Shown here: in pieces, positions 35,330 to 45,992 of the stretch
Layout: each line of letters begins with the position of its first letter
How positions within the stretch are numbered: position 1 is the first letter of the stretch
NCBI RefSeq assembly: GCF_030867095.1
Contig: NC_081824.1
Span: forward strand, 114,460,162-114,524,161
DNA length: 64,000 bases
Direction: 5' to 3'
Source of the DNA: Alligator mississippiensis
Lineage: Eukaryota; Chordata; Crocodylia; Alligatoridae
Translations under genes and position numbers: made by a program
The notes under the pieces: generated by a model
Seen by the model: only the letters and a program-made list of their open reading frames with translations
Told to the model about the DNA's origin: nothing
Databases searched by the model: none

Positions 35330-35600
35330 CTGGGCATTTTTACATGCATTTTGAGATGCAGCACCAGATGCTTTAATTAAAAGCATCTGTGCGTCATGTG
35401 TATCAGCGTCCCTGTGCTGAAAAATGGCGGTAGGGCACTTTGCACTAAAGCTCACCAGACGTGTTTTAATTCAAAGTGCACCACCACCATTTTTTCAGCT
35501 CAGGGACGCTGATACATGTGACGTGGAAGGCTGCCAGAGTGCATCAGTTTCTGTGCTCCAGCAGACTCGATTAATCCAGTGTATCAAAGCAGGCTCCTCA
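35330..35600. repeat. Large imperfect palindrome
   Basis: Core arms 35396-35445 and 35485-35527: TATCAGCGTCCCTGTGCTGA against the inverse of TCAGCTCAGGGACGCTGATA, extended by the AAATGGCGGT and ACTTTG motifs. Probably a MITE; ends not defined. Confidence 0.6.
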
Positions 35601-36007
35601 CACATCTACAGGAGCCCTTTGAGCCAAAGAAAGTGGGATGGGGGGGAAGAATAGCATTTAAGAAAATTTTCATCTAGTAGCTGATGTTTAATTTTTCCAG
35701 AAGATTTATCGGAAATCTGACCTTTAAGTGTCCTAAATAATTTTTTCCCCTTCTATTTTCTTCTTGCTCTTGCCGTCTCAAAATATTTTATGAACAAAAG
35801 ATCTTTAAATTGTTGCTGTAAGCAACAGGTGGGTGAGCAGAACAGCCTAGGACACAGTTTTAGAGGAGTGTCACAATGACAGCCTGAGGAAATGCTGCTC
35901 AGCAACAGCCTATGTGCAGGGATGCAGGACTTTCCAGTCCTTCACAGACATGGTGACATTTAATCATAAGTGTAATGCTGAAGTTGATATGTTCTCTTAA
36001 TAGACGG

Positions 36008-36028
36008 TAAAAAAAAAAAAAAAAAATC
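36008..36028. repeat. Poly-A run
   Basis: About 18 consecutive A with no associated element. Confidence 0.8.
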
Positions 36029-36713
36029 TCTTTTCCTAAAAAGCTTATGAGCTGGTCCCAGTGCTCAGTGAAGTCAGGGGGAATCTTTCCCTAGACCTGA
36101 TAGTCTGACATCCCACAGCAGCTTACCGCAGTACTGGCCAGTATTGCTCTAGAGAGACTAGAATGGAATAGATTTTTCTGGCTAAAAAAAGACAAGGGAT
36201 ACCTACAATTTTTCAAAAGGCCCTGGCTGCTGTGGCCAATGACGAAGCTTTTTGCACAATCCTATAATAACCTGTGGGGAAGGAGTGGGTGGCAGGAAGG
36301 GAAAACAAACAAACAAATAAAAGGATAGCTTTATAGAAAACCTGGATACGAGATTGAAAATGAGATGGATGTATTTTAAGGTAGGCTTTTCCCTTCCTGC
36401 AGTGGACAAGCATCATAAGCAAGGGACAAAAGATAGTATCTGTCCCTAAATAGAACAAAAGTAAAGTGGTGAGAGGAATAAAGACCCAGTTCTTTCCAGT
36501 CCTTTACTAAAGAAGTAGTCTCATTCAAATCAACAAAATTACTTGGATAAATAATGACTACTTAATTGAATAAGAAGGATGGAATTAGTCTGCTAATTTA
36601 TGCCTTTAGCGCCTTGCATGAAATTATATAGAAAATTACATTTTAATGAATTAAAAGGTTTTCAAAATAATTTCAGAATTTTAAGACAGTATTTTTTTCC
36701 CTTTGTGTTACAG

Positions 36714-36786
36714 GTATTGTGTGTCTGTGTGTTAACCGTAATCTTAGGATGTATATTTGGACTGAAGCCAAGCTGTACAAGAGATG
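36714..36786 (+). CDS. ENPP1: ENPP1 coding exon 2 (signal anchor)
   Basis: The acceptor is a pyrimidine tract ending in TTACAG; the donor is GTAAAT after a phase-1 G. The exon encodes residues 49-72: a hydrophobic helix rich in Val, Leu, Cys and Ile, then GLKPSCTRD leaving the membrane. This is the single transmembrane segment that both inserts and retains this type II ectoenzyme. [12 protein letters not shown] is essentially the mammalian ENPP1 segment; ENPP3 has a run of Gly-Leu repeats at this place, which is one reason for choosing ENPP1. A Met upstream at 36600 is intronic. Confidence 0.96.
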
Positions 36787-37192
36787 GTAAATAATGTGAT
36801 TGTTATTAATAATTTGACCAATTATTTTTTATAACATCATCTTGAAATGATCAGAGTAACATCCTGGCATTTCAGGGGAAGGGGATTTTGTAGCTGTAAT
36901 AACTTCAGTTAGACCTGAGTGAATTTTTTTCAGATCACTTATTCGCCAAAAGATGGTGCCCATGCATAACTGAAACTATTTATAAATTTGGGTTGAATTT
37001 GGTAAATAATGGAAAAAATTCCAAAAATGTTGAAAAGATTCATTTTGGAATTTCCAAAATGGCATGGAGAGATATTCTGGGGCTAGATTTGTACTAAGGC
37101 TTATGAGCTGTTAAAAAAATTAAGAGGTCAAGGTGCCGTTCCCTCTTAATCTAACAGCCCTCTGGCTAGTGCAGTCATCTGGGGGCATGTCT

Positions 37193-37479
37193 ATGCATTG
37201 CTATATGGCAATGTTAATACTGTGATGTGTTTAGTACTCGATATGGGGAAATACTAAAACATGGCACAGTAGCTGCCCGTACTGTGGCATGTGGGTGGCA
37301 CACTATTAGATTTACTGGCTGCATCTCCGTAGTGGCATGCTGTAGCCGGGGAGCATGCTGCTATGGCCACATAGCCAGTGATCACCTATAGACCTACATG
37401 ATGGCAGCATCACCGTAAAGCACCGTATGGTGACGTTGTGTATCACTATGTAGCTGTAGGGCAATCTATAGACATGTCC
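37193..37479. repeat. Palindromic MITE (CATGTCTA ends)
   Basis: GGCATGTCTAT at the left and the inverse ATAGACATGTCC at the right. Interior has GTACTG/CAGTA-type motifs. In ENPP1 intron 2. Confidence 0.55.
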
Positions 37480-38870
37480 TGGGAGAAGAAACCCTTTATC
37501 AGTGCCTTCTGATGAACTTGTACCACTTACATAAAATAATTATTCATAGTGACAGAGAGAAAAACTGATTCCTAAGCCTGGTGTTTAGAGCACTCACTTG
37601 GGAACTGGGAGATCCTAGCTGTAGGCCTTGCTTTGAATCAGAGATTTGAACCTAAGTCTCCTTAGGTGAATGCCCTAACCACTGCACTACTGGATAAAAT
37701 GGGGAGGGGAGTGTCTCTTCTTTCTCAGTTTGGTGAATCGTAGCTAAGTCTACCATTACTTCCTCCTAGGTTTTGAGAAGTATGCTTCAGTTCCTCTGTG
37801 AAGTTAGACTTTTGTTGCCAAAATTCCTGACCTTTCATTTTAAATAATTATTATTACAAGGACATAAAATTGAGCTGCTTTGATTTAAGTCCAATGCAGT
37901 AAGGATTATTGTATTTTGAGTCCCCAGCTTCTCATCTCTTCTCCCCCAACAAGTTTTCATTTAACTTTGATCCTAATTGTATTTTTTTCAGTTAATCACT
38001 GAACTGAAAAATCAATCAGCTTTAATCTGAACTACCAGCACATTAGTATGGGAACATTCCTAAGGCAATTCCTTTTAGTTTTTTTTAATTCATTGGGAAA
38101 GATCTGATTTTTCCAGTATAAACATTTCTTAGATGGGAAGTCTGGAGATGCTATTCTAGGAACTGGAACAAGTGAGGAAATAGCTTACCTTAAGGGAATG
38201 AGTAAAATGTCCTTGAAACTTTCTTTTTAAAATTAGAGCTATGTTAACTTGTTTTTTTTTTCTAGTGAGAAGTAGAACCAAATTCACAAGCTCTCTTGGC
38301 TTGATTCAGGAGACCAAGTCAACTGAAGGTCTCATGTCCCTCAGGGTAGTACCCTAATTACCAGGCTAATGGGATTATTCTGAGGTTGGTCTCCCTCATT
38401 TCCTCCTTTGTGAGCAGGTCAAAATACTTAATCATTGAAACAAAGATCAAGAATGGGAATGGCTCTCTCTCCTGGTGGTTAGAGTGCCTGCATGGGAGGA
38501 GGGTGACATAGGTTCCCAATTCCTGCTGTAATTAATCTTTAATTATTTATACAAAGTAGAAAAACATCATGAGATAAGACAGAGTTCCTTTACTATGCTA
38601 GAAATCTGTAGCTTTCAGATTTCTATGCTAGAGAAGAGAATTAAACAGTCTCTCACATTCTCAGTTTGTGTTCTAACCACTAACAGATAAAATAGGACAG
38701 CCTCTGTATCACTGTTGCAAATCTTGCTCTTCATTTCCGTTTTTTTTCATGCAACTGCCTGAAAATGAATGTTTAGTTTCAGATTGATTGGGGGTTTCAG
38801 TTCAGGCACACAAAAGAGTTTCATGTTAGTAAGAAAAAGTAAAACGTTTGAAATTGATTTTATCACAATC

Positions 38871-39118
38871 TGGGTGCATCTAAATGTTCATTAGTGTGCC
38901 ATAGTTACTGCATAGTTACTGTATAATCAAGTACTAAATCAATATGTAGTGAGTGGTGTTACTGCACAGTAGCACCAATGCACATCTTTTTAGTGATGCT
39001 ACTGTGCAGTAGCCTAATAATACTGTGCAGTAGCATAGTAGTACTGTTTCTGCTGTGACATGCTACTGTGCAGTATTATTAGGCTACTGCACATATAGCA
39101 TCTTGTGTACATGTGCAC
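38871..39118. repeat. Palindromic MITE, TACTGTGCAGTA family
   Basis: Several inverted copies of GCTACTGTGCAGTA and TAATAATACTGTGCAG. Ends resemble GGGTGCATCTA / TGTACATGTGCAC. Lies 180 bp upstream of ENPP1 exon 3. Confidence 0.55.
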
Positions 39119-39295
39119 TTTGTTCTTTCTTTTTTTTTAACATTCCCCATCTCCAGAATCAATTCCTTGCTGAGTCTGTTTTAAATTGTGGAATATCTTA
39201 TCTGTGTCATTCACTGCATTGATTTTTATTATTATTGTTGACCTGTTGATGAATCTAGTATTCCAGTTGACATCTAATATTGTCACCTATTCCAG

Positions 39296-39412
39296 TCAAA
39301 ACCTGTAAAGGCCGTTGTTTTGAGAGGACATTTGGAAGCTGCCGCTGTGATGCTGATTGTGCCAAACTTGGAAATTGCTGCTTAGATTTTCAGGAGACAT
39401 GTATAGAGCCAG
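39296..39412 (+). CDS. ENPP1: ENPP1 coding exon 3 (somatomedin-B domain 1)
   Basis: The exon is bounded by an acceptor ending TTCCAG and donor GTAAGG, phase 1 to phase 1, so the domain is a symmetric module. It encodes residues 73-111. The eight somatomedin-B cysteines are all present (C76, C80, C88, C90, C94, C100, C101, C108), with the characteristic CC pair before the last Cys. The motif [11 protein letters not shown] is diagnostic of ENPP1. SMB domains of ENPPs are extracellular disulfide knots involved in dimerisation and protein contacts. Confidence 0.97.
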
Positions 39413-39700
39413 GTAAGGATAAAGAGTTTTTGGAGGCAGAGGGGCATAATTACACTACTACAGTATGAGGCAACTCCACTATTGGGCAGACAGATCACCA
39501 GAAGCTACTGGCATCTTTTGCACCCTGTTTCCTAGACTTGATCTGAGTAGGAAAGTGGTTTAAAAGCAGGTGATTTGTCTGTGTTATTGCTACCACCATT
39601 GCTACTATTTGTGGACTGCAGTGATTACTACTGCTATTATTTTATTTATAGTGGCTCCTGACAACCCAAAGCAGGTATAGGGACCCATTGTGGTAGTCAC

Positions 39701-40233
39701 TGGGTGCATCTATATGAGATGTTTACTGCACAGTTGACTAATTATCTGCACCTTAAACATCTTGACGTCTATGCGTGCACCCCTGTTAGGTTGAAGTAAA
39801 CTAATTTTCCAAGCAGGACAGTACTTGTATTTCCAAGTGAAATGTATTTACAAGTTCTATTCTGCTGGGGAGTAAAAAACTGCAGCAGCATACGTGTTGA
39901 TGCTGCCCAGCTGCCCAGAGCACGAGGGTACTTTAGTGCAGGGACTACCTGTTGGCTAGCCCTGCACTGAAGCTCTCTCATGCCCCAACCAGCCCCTCAG
40001 CAGCACACTGATCTGAGGGTAGCAGTCCCAGGTTGGCAGGCTGACCCCTGGAGCCCTTTGCCAGCCAGAGCTGCTCCACCTGGGGTCTACATGCTGCATC
40101 TGAATAAACTGTGGAGCTTATTGCTCCAGAGTTAATTGCTTGTTGTGCACATTCAAACGGTACACCCAGGAGCAATTAACTCCAGATCAACAAGCTCCAC
40201 AGTTTGCACTGTAAGTGCTTGTGTAGACATGCA
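39701..40233. repeat. MITE-like repeat in intron 3
   Basis: Starts GGGTGCATCTATATGAGATG; ends GTGTAGACATGCA. Internal inverted motifs: GGAGCTTATTGCTCC-type and GCAATTAACTCC. Confidence 0.45.
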
Positions 40234-42089
40234 TTGTACAGACAAATAACAAGCTTATTCTTGCTCCAGTTGGCTTTCAATCCTAGCTGTATGATCATGG
40301 GTCTCTCACAAATCTTCTGCATGCATGTGGAGGCATTGTGTTGTTGGCCTGGCTTTTCACCTGGCCCAGGAAGCAGAATGTATGTCCATATTGCTGCTGT
40401 GGTGGTCTTGAGGATATCTTCAGCAATCAGGCCCCAGGCATCTGTGCCTATTTCTCATGTGCAGAACCTGGAAATGAGCCTGTGAAGCCCTCTTCTTATC
40501 CAAATCTTATCTTCTGCCCTCTTCTTATTCAAATCTTCTTATCTTCTTCCCTCTTCTTATCCAAATGAATATAAGATTCACAGACGCTGGTCCCCTTCAT
40601 CATCACAGCTTCTCAGTTTTTACGTTCCATTTCTCCTCTGCTTGAATACACAGCAGAGGCTATATTCTGACTCAGGCTGTCAGATTGACTGTTCTGTCAC
40701 ATTGTCACAGCCTATGTGGGAGGAGAGTAGAAGAATGGGATAACAAGAGGAACAGAATTTAGCAGAAAATCTACAGTCACTTATCCCCACTTATTCTTAT
40801 TTTCAGAAAAAACAATAGTGTTTAGATTCATGCACTGAAGGTGTTGCTCTCTATTTCAGTATTTAATCTTTAAGTAAAACATCCACAAATCAATGGCTTT
40901 AAAACCAGACAGTTCAACTGAGTTCAAACTGCTTCTGCAGAGAGCTTTAAAACACTTTCTAAACTGCATTTATCTTACACATTTCTGATTGTTATTGTAA
41001 GCTTATATAAATTAATTCCCCATGCCTGCACCCCACTCATTAGCTTACTTGAATTACTTTAGTTAAGTGAGAACCAGAAAAATGTTTTTTGCCATTAATT
41101 CCATAGGTCCAAATTGTAGTCTCCTTCTCATGAATGCAAGTTTAGAAATGGGCGAGTTATTCCAGACCTATACCACTGACTGTGAAACGAGAATCCAGTC
41201 CATAATTATCAACCTCCTAATGACTTTGTTGGAGCAGGAAGGGGAAATTGCTACTCTTATTAATGATATGAGAATAGCTAACAAACACAGAGATAGTCTT
41301 TGCCTCTTCCACAGCTAATGCCTTTACCAAGCAAATATGCTCTAGTGAAATATCACATATTTAATCCCATTGACTTCAAGATGTCTGCTTGAGTTTACAG
41401 TTAAGCATGTGTATCCAATATTTATTGAAGGAGTGTCTTCAAATGATATTGTGCATAGAATTATTGTGTTGTAAAATAGCAGTATGTTCTCTGATTTATG
41501 GAAAATAACTTTACTGAAGTCAGAGATTTAGCTAACGTCAGTAGGCCATAAGATTGAACTTGTGTGCTATCTCAAATATCAATGGAAATAAGTATATGCT
41601 TATTAAGTGTTCCTTGAATCAAGGCTAGAATCAATGGTAAAATTTTTCTGAGTAACTTAAATGGGAGCCAAGCTAGCTTTATAGTTTATTGTTTTTGTCT
41701 AGGTATTTCAGCCGTGGGTTTTCGTTTACTTTCTTTTCATTTTTTAAAATTATATTTACTAGATTAAACGAGCTTGCTATGAAACATAAACATGTCACAT
41801 TTAAAGAATCTATTAAAGGAGTCTTCTGTTGGTTTTTACTGGTCTGTGATAGATAACCACATGCTGAGTAATTGTATGCAGATGTCCATGTATCTGGGTT
41901 ATTATTTAGATATGGGTGTTATTGCTTTCTGAAAGGCCCAAATCTGCTGTGTTTCTGCATGTGAGAAACACTTCAAAACTCTTTGCATATTCATTGGGGA
42001 ACAGAATTTAATCCTACATTTCTCAATTACTTATGTATTTAACCTAGAAATAAAATGGTACTCTCTCTGCATTTAATTTTGGGTTGTAG

Positions 42090-42215
42090 CTCATATATGG
42101 ACCTGCAATAAATTCCGGTGTGGAGAAAAAAGGCGACCAGAGTATCATTGCTCCTGTTCAGATGATTGTGTGGAAAATGATGATTGTTGCTTCAATTACT
42201 ATGCTGTTTGCCAAG
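42090..42215 (+). CDS. ENPP1: ENPP1 coding exon 4 (somatomedin-B domain 2)
   Basis: Acceptor GTTGTAG, donor GTAAAC, phase 1 to phase 1. The exon encodes residues 112-153. Eight cysteines (C117, C122, C132, C134, C138, C144, C145, C152) make a second complete SMB domain. [12 protein letters not shown] matches ENPP1 closely. The middle loop (RRPEYH, VENDD) differs from mammals, which is normal for this variable part of the fold. It connects directly to exon 5 in frame. Confidence 0.97.
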
Positions 42216-42744
42216 GTAAACACCCATTCTGCCAACTTCTTAATGCATAGAATTTGCTTGTCTGAAGGAGAGAACATAAAAGTTATGTCATGATATTAAT
42301 TATCAATATTCTAGGTCCTAACAATGCCTAGGCCCTAACAATGCAATGCCTAACTGAAATAATTATAGCAGTTATTATTGGCTGAGTTGCTAATGGTTGA
42401 GTTATTCATTGTAGCAGTTATTAATGGTTGAGCAGTTATTAAAAGTTGGTCTGGCCAACTTTTTATTATTAGCTGCTAAGTTCTTGCTATTAAAATTACA
42501 GTAAGTAATAGTAAGCTACCTGATAAATCCTCACATCATTCTGATGTTGTGAAAGCTGAATACGATTTTTTAAAACATAAATAACCATAGAACTGATACA
42601 TTTAATTTAATATGAAAGCTATATTATATTCCTTTGGACTAATTAACCTTGAACAGCAACAAATAGAAAACATTAAAACATTTGAACTAATTGAGAAGGA
42701 ATATATCAATCTCTGAAGAATAATCTATGCTTTTGTGTTTTAAG

Positions 42745-42805
42745 GAGAAAAAAGTTGGGTGGAAGAAAAATGTGAGAACATTAATGAATCCCAGTGTCCA
42801 GCAGG
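42745..42805 (+). CDS. ENPP1: ENPP1 coding exon 5 (SMB-catalytic linker)
   Basis: A short 61-nt exon with acceptor GTTTTAAG and donor GTAAGG, entering in phase 1 and leaving in phase 2. It encodes residues 154-174: EKSWVEEKCENINESQCPAG, the lasso-like linker between SMB2 and the phosphodiesterase domain. Two cysteines here normally bond within the linker and to the catalytic domain. NES gives a possible N-glycosylation sequon. The next exon is 14.5 kb away because the provirus lies between them. Confidence 0.95.
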
Positions 42806-43725
42806 GTAAGGATATTCTCTTTGTTTTAGAGTTCAAATTTAATTATTTTTAAAGTTAACATTTATCTTAGTGAAAAAATGCCCATATCATCAGGAATCTT
42901 TGAATAACAATGATCATTTATCATAATTTTACAACTTCCAAATGTCTTCCAATAACATTACAAATATAGATATTTCCAAAAGTTTTCCCTTGATAAAGGG
43001 TCTGGTGTACAAGAACCATTTATTTGCCACCTTCCTTAACTACTGAATGTTACAAAGTGAATACCTTCTATTTCCATCTCACCATACATGATTTAAGGTA
43101 ATACAGTCTTCATTATGATAAAATGATAGACATTCCGTACTCATAAACTAAAAATAATTATGCCTTATGGGTCCAGTTTGGTTTCCATTTAAGTCAGTAG
43201 AAGTTTTGATCTTCATTTCATCTAGAGAAGAATTTCCTATCCAAGAGCCAGCCAAGGGTCTGATGCACAAATATCTAATCTCATCATGGGCAACACAACA
43301 CCCAGAAAAAATGTCCATTTTTTGTCTCAGGTTTTCTCAGGCCACATCTCCCTAGAACTGCTCTAGTGGGGCTGTGAGAAAATGCATTAGAGTATAATTT
43401 GGGGATGGGGGAGAAATGATTATTTCTCCTTCATACCCTGTCATTCCTGGTTGCAGTATGTGAATCATATACATATGACTCACCTGCAGCCTGGCACCAT
43501 GTTTGCCCCCTGGTTTTTTTGGGTTTTTTTACCAGGGGCTGCTGGGAAGCCCAAAGAGCTTGTCTCTCTTATAGTCTCTTTCCTTGCCAGAGCAGAACAA
43601 GGAAAAGGCAAACAGAAGCATGATGAATGCAGGTGGCACCAGCAGCAAGTAGTCCTGTTGGTGGAGCCAGGAAATGAGAGACCTCAGTGGTAAATAGCTC
43701 TCCTCATTTTGGCTAAGTATAGCCA

Positions 43726-44655
43726 GTCAAAAAGCCTGAGGCTGAATCTATTCAGTCTTTGCAGGTTAGTCTAAACTACACAGATTAAATTGAAACAGAA
43801 GTGAACACACATTTACCTTTGATTCAGGAAATACAGCCATATGCCTGCAGTGGCTCAAGCCAGAAGCTGGGGGGCACTAGAGCATGGCTCTCTGGCTGTG
43901 CGTTCACTTCCTCTTCCTGCTGCCCCCAAGGTCTCTGGGATTTGCAGTCCAGAATGACAGCAGCAGGACTCTGCAGGGTTGCTCATCATTTCTTCTTCCT
44001 GCTTCTAGGTGCCTCTGAGATATGTAGTCCACAGTCATAGCCAACACTAAGTTTGAATGGGGGAAGGGGTGTTTAACCCCCATGTTTGGCCCCAGACCTC
44101 AGCTGGGGTTTGCCTGGGGGGGTGCAGACCCCTCCACCCCCATAGACTAGGCTGCATCCCCAGTCAGGCTTGCCCCCCCCACACCTCCTTGTCAGCCAGC
44201 CCTCACTGCTCCACCTAGGGAGCAGACAGCACTGTACAGCTCAGGGCTGGAAAGCATGCTGGAATACTCTGATTTAATTTGAACCAGGAAGGGGTCTGGG
44301 TAGGGTGGCCAACGCCTTTATATCCTTTATTTTTCTCTTCAAGAAACCTTTTTGTCCTCTATTTTCTTTCTTCAAGACAAAAAATAGAGGACATAAAGGC
44401 ATTGGGTTTCATATCAATAGAGGACATAGGACAACTGGACTGCCCTTTATATTGGCCACCCTAGCATCTGGGAGAGAAGTTTCATAAACTGGTTTGACCC
44501 AGTTCAGTTAAGTCTGATACTACATTCAACCAGGTTTATCTTAAATCAGGTTCAGCCATTTTGAAACTGGTTTATGTGCACCGAACTTCTGTTCTGTTAC
44601 AGGTTTAAAACAGTTTCTGATCATTTCAACCTGTTTATGTGTAACTTCTGTCCCT
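43726..44655. mobile_element. TIR DNA element (GGACAGACAT family), third copy
   Basis: Follows the 14052-14939 element (GCCTGCAGTGGCTCA, AAGTCTGATACTACATT, GGTTTATGTG) and ends TTCTGTCCC. The left terminus is eroded. A smaller MITE is inserted at 44301-44463. Confidence 0.6.
44301..44463. mobile_element. Small MITE nested in a larger element
   Basis: 163 bp with TIRs TAGGGTGGCCAA and TTGGCCACCCTA; inverted interior motif CCTCTATTTTCT / AAAATAGAGG. TCTGGG occurs close to both ends, which may reflect a target duplication. Confidence 0.65.
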
Positions 44656-45386
44656 AGTCTTTGGGTCCCTTTCGGCTCTTTTTTCCTCTATTAGACTTTT
44701 TGCTTTCCAGCCAAACTCAGCCTAGTAAATTCTCCCACTGGGAGAGACCTTGTTTCCTAGACAGACTCCCCAGTCCCTAGCCAGTCCTCAGCTGCCATCT
44801 CCCCTGAGCCAGATAGAGCTGCTTCCCCAAATATCACCCATGCACGTACCTCTGCACTCTCAGATATCCCAGAACCCACTTACTCCCTGTACCCTTAGAT
44901 TCAGCCACCTCTGACAAGATCCAGCTAGACAGCGCTCCAGAATGCCAGCAGTCCTAGACACCTGCTAGCACAGTCTATCTATTCCAGCACACCTAGAATT
45001 TCTATTTATCCCAGCACATCTAGGTAGTTTCCCACCTCACTACTTGCCCCAGCCCTACAGTTGTAATGTTATTGGTTGATCCTTCTGAGCTTTTTTCTAA
45101 GGGAAAAGAGAGTGCAACAGCAAAAGACAACTGCACTGGTTTCACTGTCTCCCTGGGTTCACTGTCATTCCTGGGTTTGTGGTCACAAGTGACATGCTGT
45201 TTCTCTGCAGGCACACTTGCTTCCAGAGAAGTAAAATTTCCTTAGTGATTTCCCAGTAATAAATACCATCACACACAAACACATTTCTCATATTCCTTTT
45301 GCTTCTTCTCAGACCATAGTTCTGTGTGGAAAGCCAGGAGGGTGTGATTTGAAAATTATCTAAAATGTGGAAATTGCTTCCTGAAC

Positions 45387-45452
45387 CAGTGATTCTCACA
45401 AGGTTGCCATGTCACCAAGGGGTATCTTGAGATCCTTTCAAGAGGTCCCCAC
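45387..45452. mobile_element. hAT-like MITE, left part (split by provirus)
   Basis: CCAGTGATTCTCACAAGG start, followed by TATCTTGAGATCCTTTCAAG as in the 6295 copy. Continues at 54438-54695 after the provirus. Confidence 0.7.
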
Positions 45453-45955
45453 TGTCATGGAAACACACACAGAGTACTTTTGGGTCAGGTCAGCAGAAGC
45501 TTTTATTCAAAAGAAACTACAGCTGTAGGGGGAGTTCCAAAGTGACATGGATTTCCCAAGCACTTGGAAGGGGTCCCCCCCCAAGAGCAAAATCAGGAGG
45601 CTTATATACTTTTTAACAGTTGCTTACAACTCACGTGATCATATAGTGAAATTAGCATGAAAAGCGGCTATAATATTACTTCATTATTTCTTTGCTGTAA
45701 TCAGGATGGGAATTATGGGGGAGGTATGGTTAGTTCACAAACCTCCTTCTTGCACCTGGAAATCTACTTTGTACATACTTTTTTTTCTACCTTCAAGGCC
45801 GCGGTGAGCGAAGCAGTTGCAGAAGAGTTACAAAGAACAAACACTTGCCCTTATCTGTTCTACTGTACAGAGCCAGCAATTCTACACAAAGCGGTTATGT
45901 CATCTTATAACTAAAATAATCAAAGTTTAAGGCATATATTTTTTCTGATTCCACA
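45453..45955 (-). repeat. Provirus 3' LTR (503 bp)
   Basis: Direct repeat of the 5' LTR, with TATATAAG at 45601-45608 region and AATAAA at 45502-45507 on the minus strand. Begins right after a polypurine tract. An 85-codon ORF on the opposite strand is identical in both LTRs simply because they are copies. Confidence 0.93.
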
Positions 45956-45970
45956 GCCCCCCCCTTTGAG
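45956..45970 (-). promoter_or_regulatory. Provirus polypurine tract
   Basis: AAAGGGGGGGGC on the minus strand directly before the LTR start TGTGGAATC; primes plus-strand DNA synthesis. Confidence 0.88.
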
Positions 45971-45992
45971 ACTATTTAGTCTCACTTTAGCC

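Larger units (their letters stand above)
7501..36713 (+). other. ENPP1 intron 1 (29 kb)
   Basis: Long first intron, GTAAGG...ACAG. It starts with GC-rich sequence and a pyrimidine-rich microsatellite, then holds most of the mobile elements listed separately. The stretches 9372-12722, 13665-14051, 15720-17149, 19865-22960 (apart from a repeat pair), 26197-27060, 28090-28850, 29905-30960 and 35150-36713 (apart from a palindrome) contain no gene or element I recognise. Confidence 0.85.
36787..39295 (+). other. ENPP1 intron 2
   Basis: Holds two palindromic MITE-like repeats (37193-37479 and about 38871-39118). The remaining AT-rich sequence shows no gene. Introns 3 (39413-42089, one MITE), 4 (42216-42744), 6 (57365-59878, one MITE and a GATA microsatellite), 7 (59959-61106) and 8 (61227-62368) are otherwise featureless to my eye. 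Confidence 0.8.

Noticed and set aside
45657-45914. 85-codon + strand ORF present identically at 54139-54396
   Set aside because: Both are the antisense strand of the two LTRs; identity reflects LTR duplication, not a gene family.
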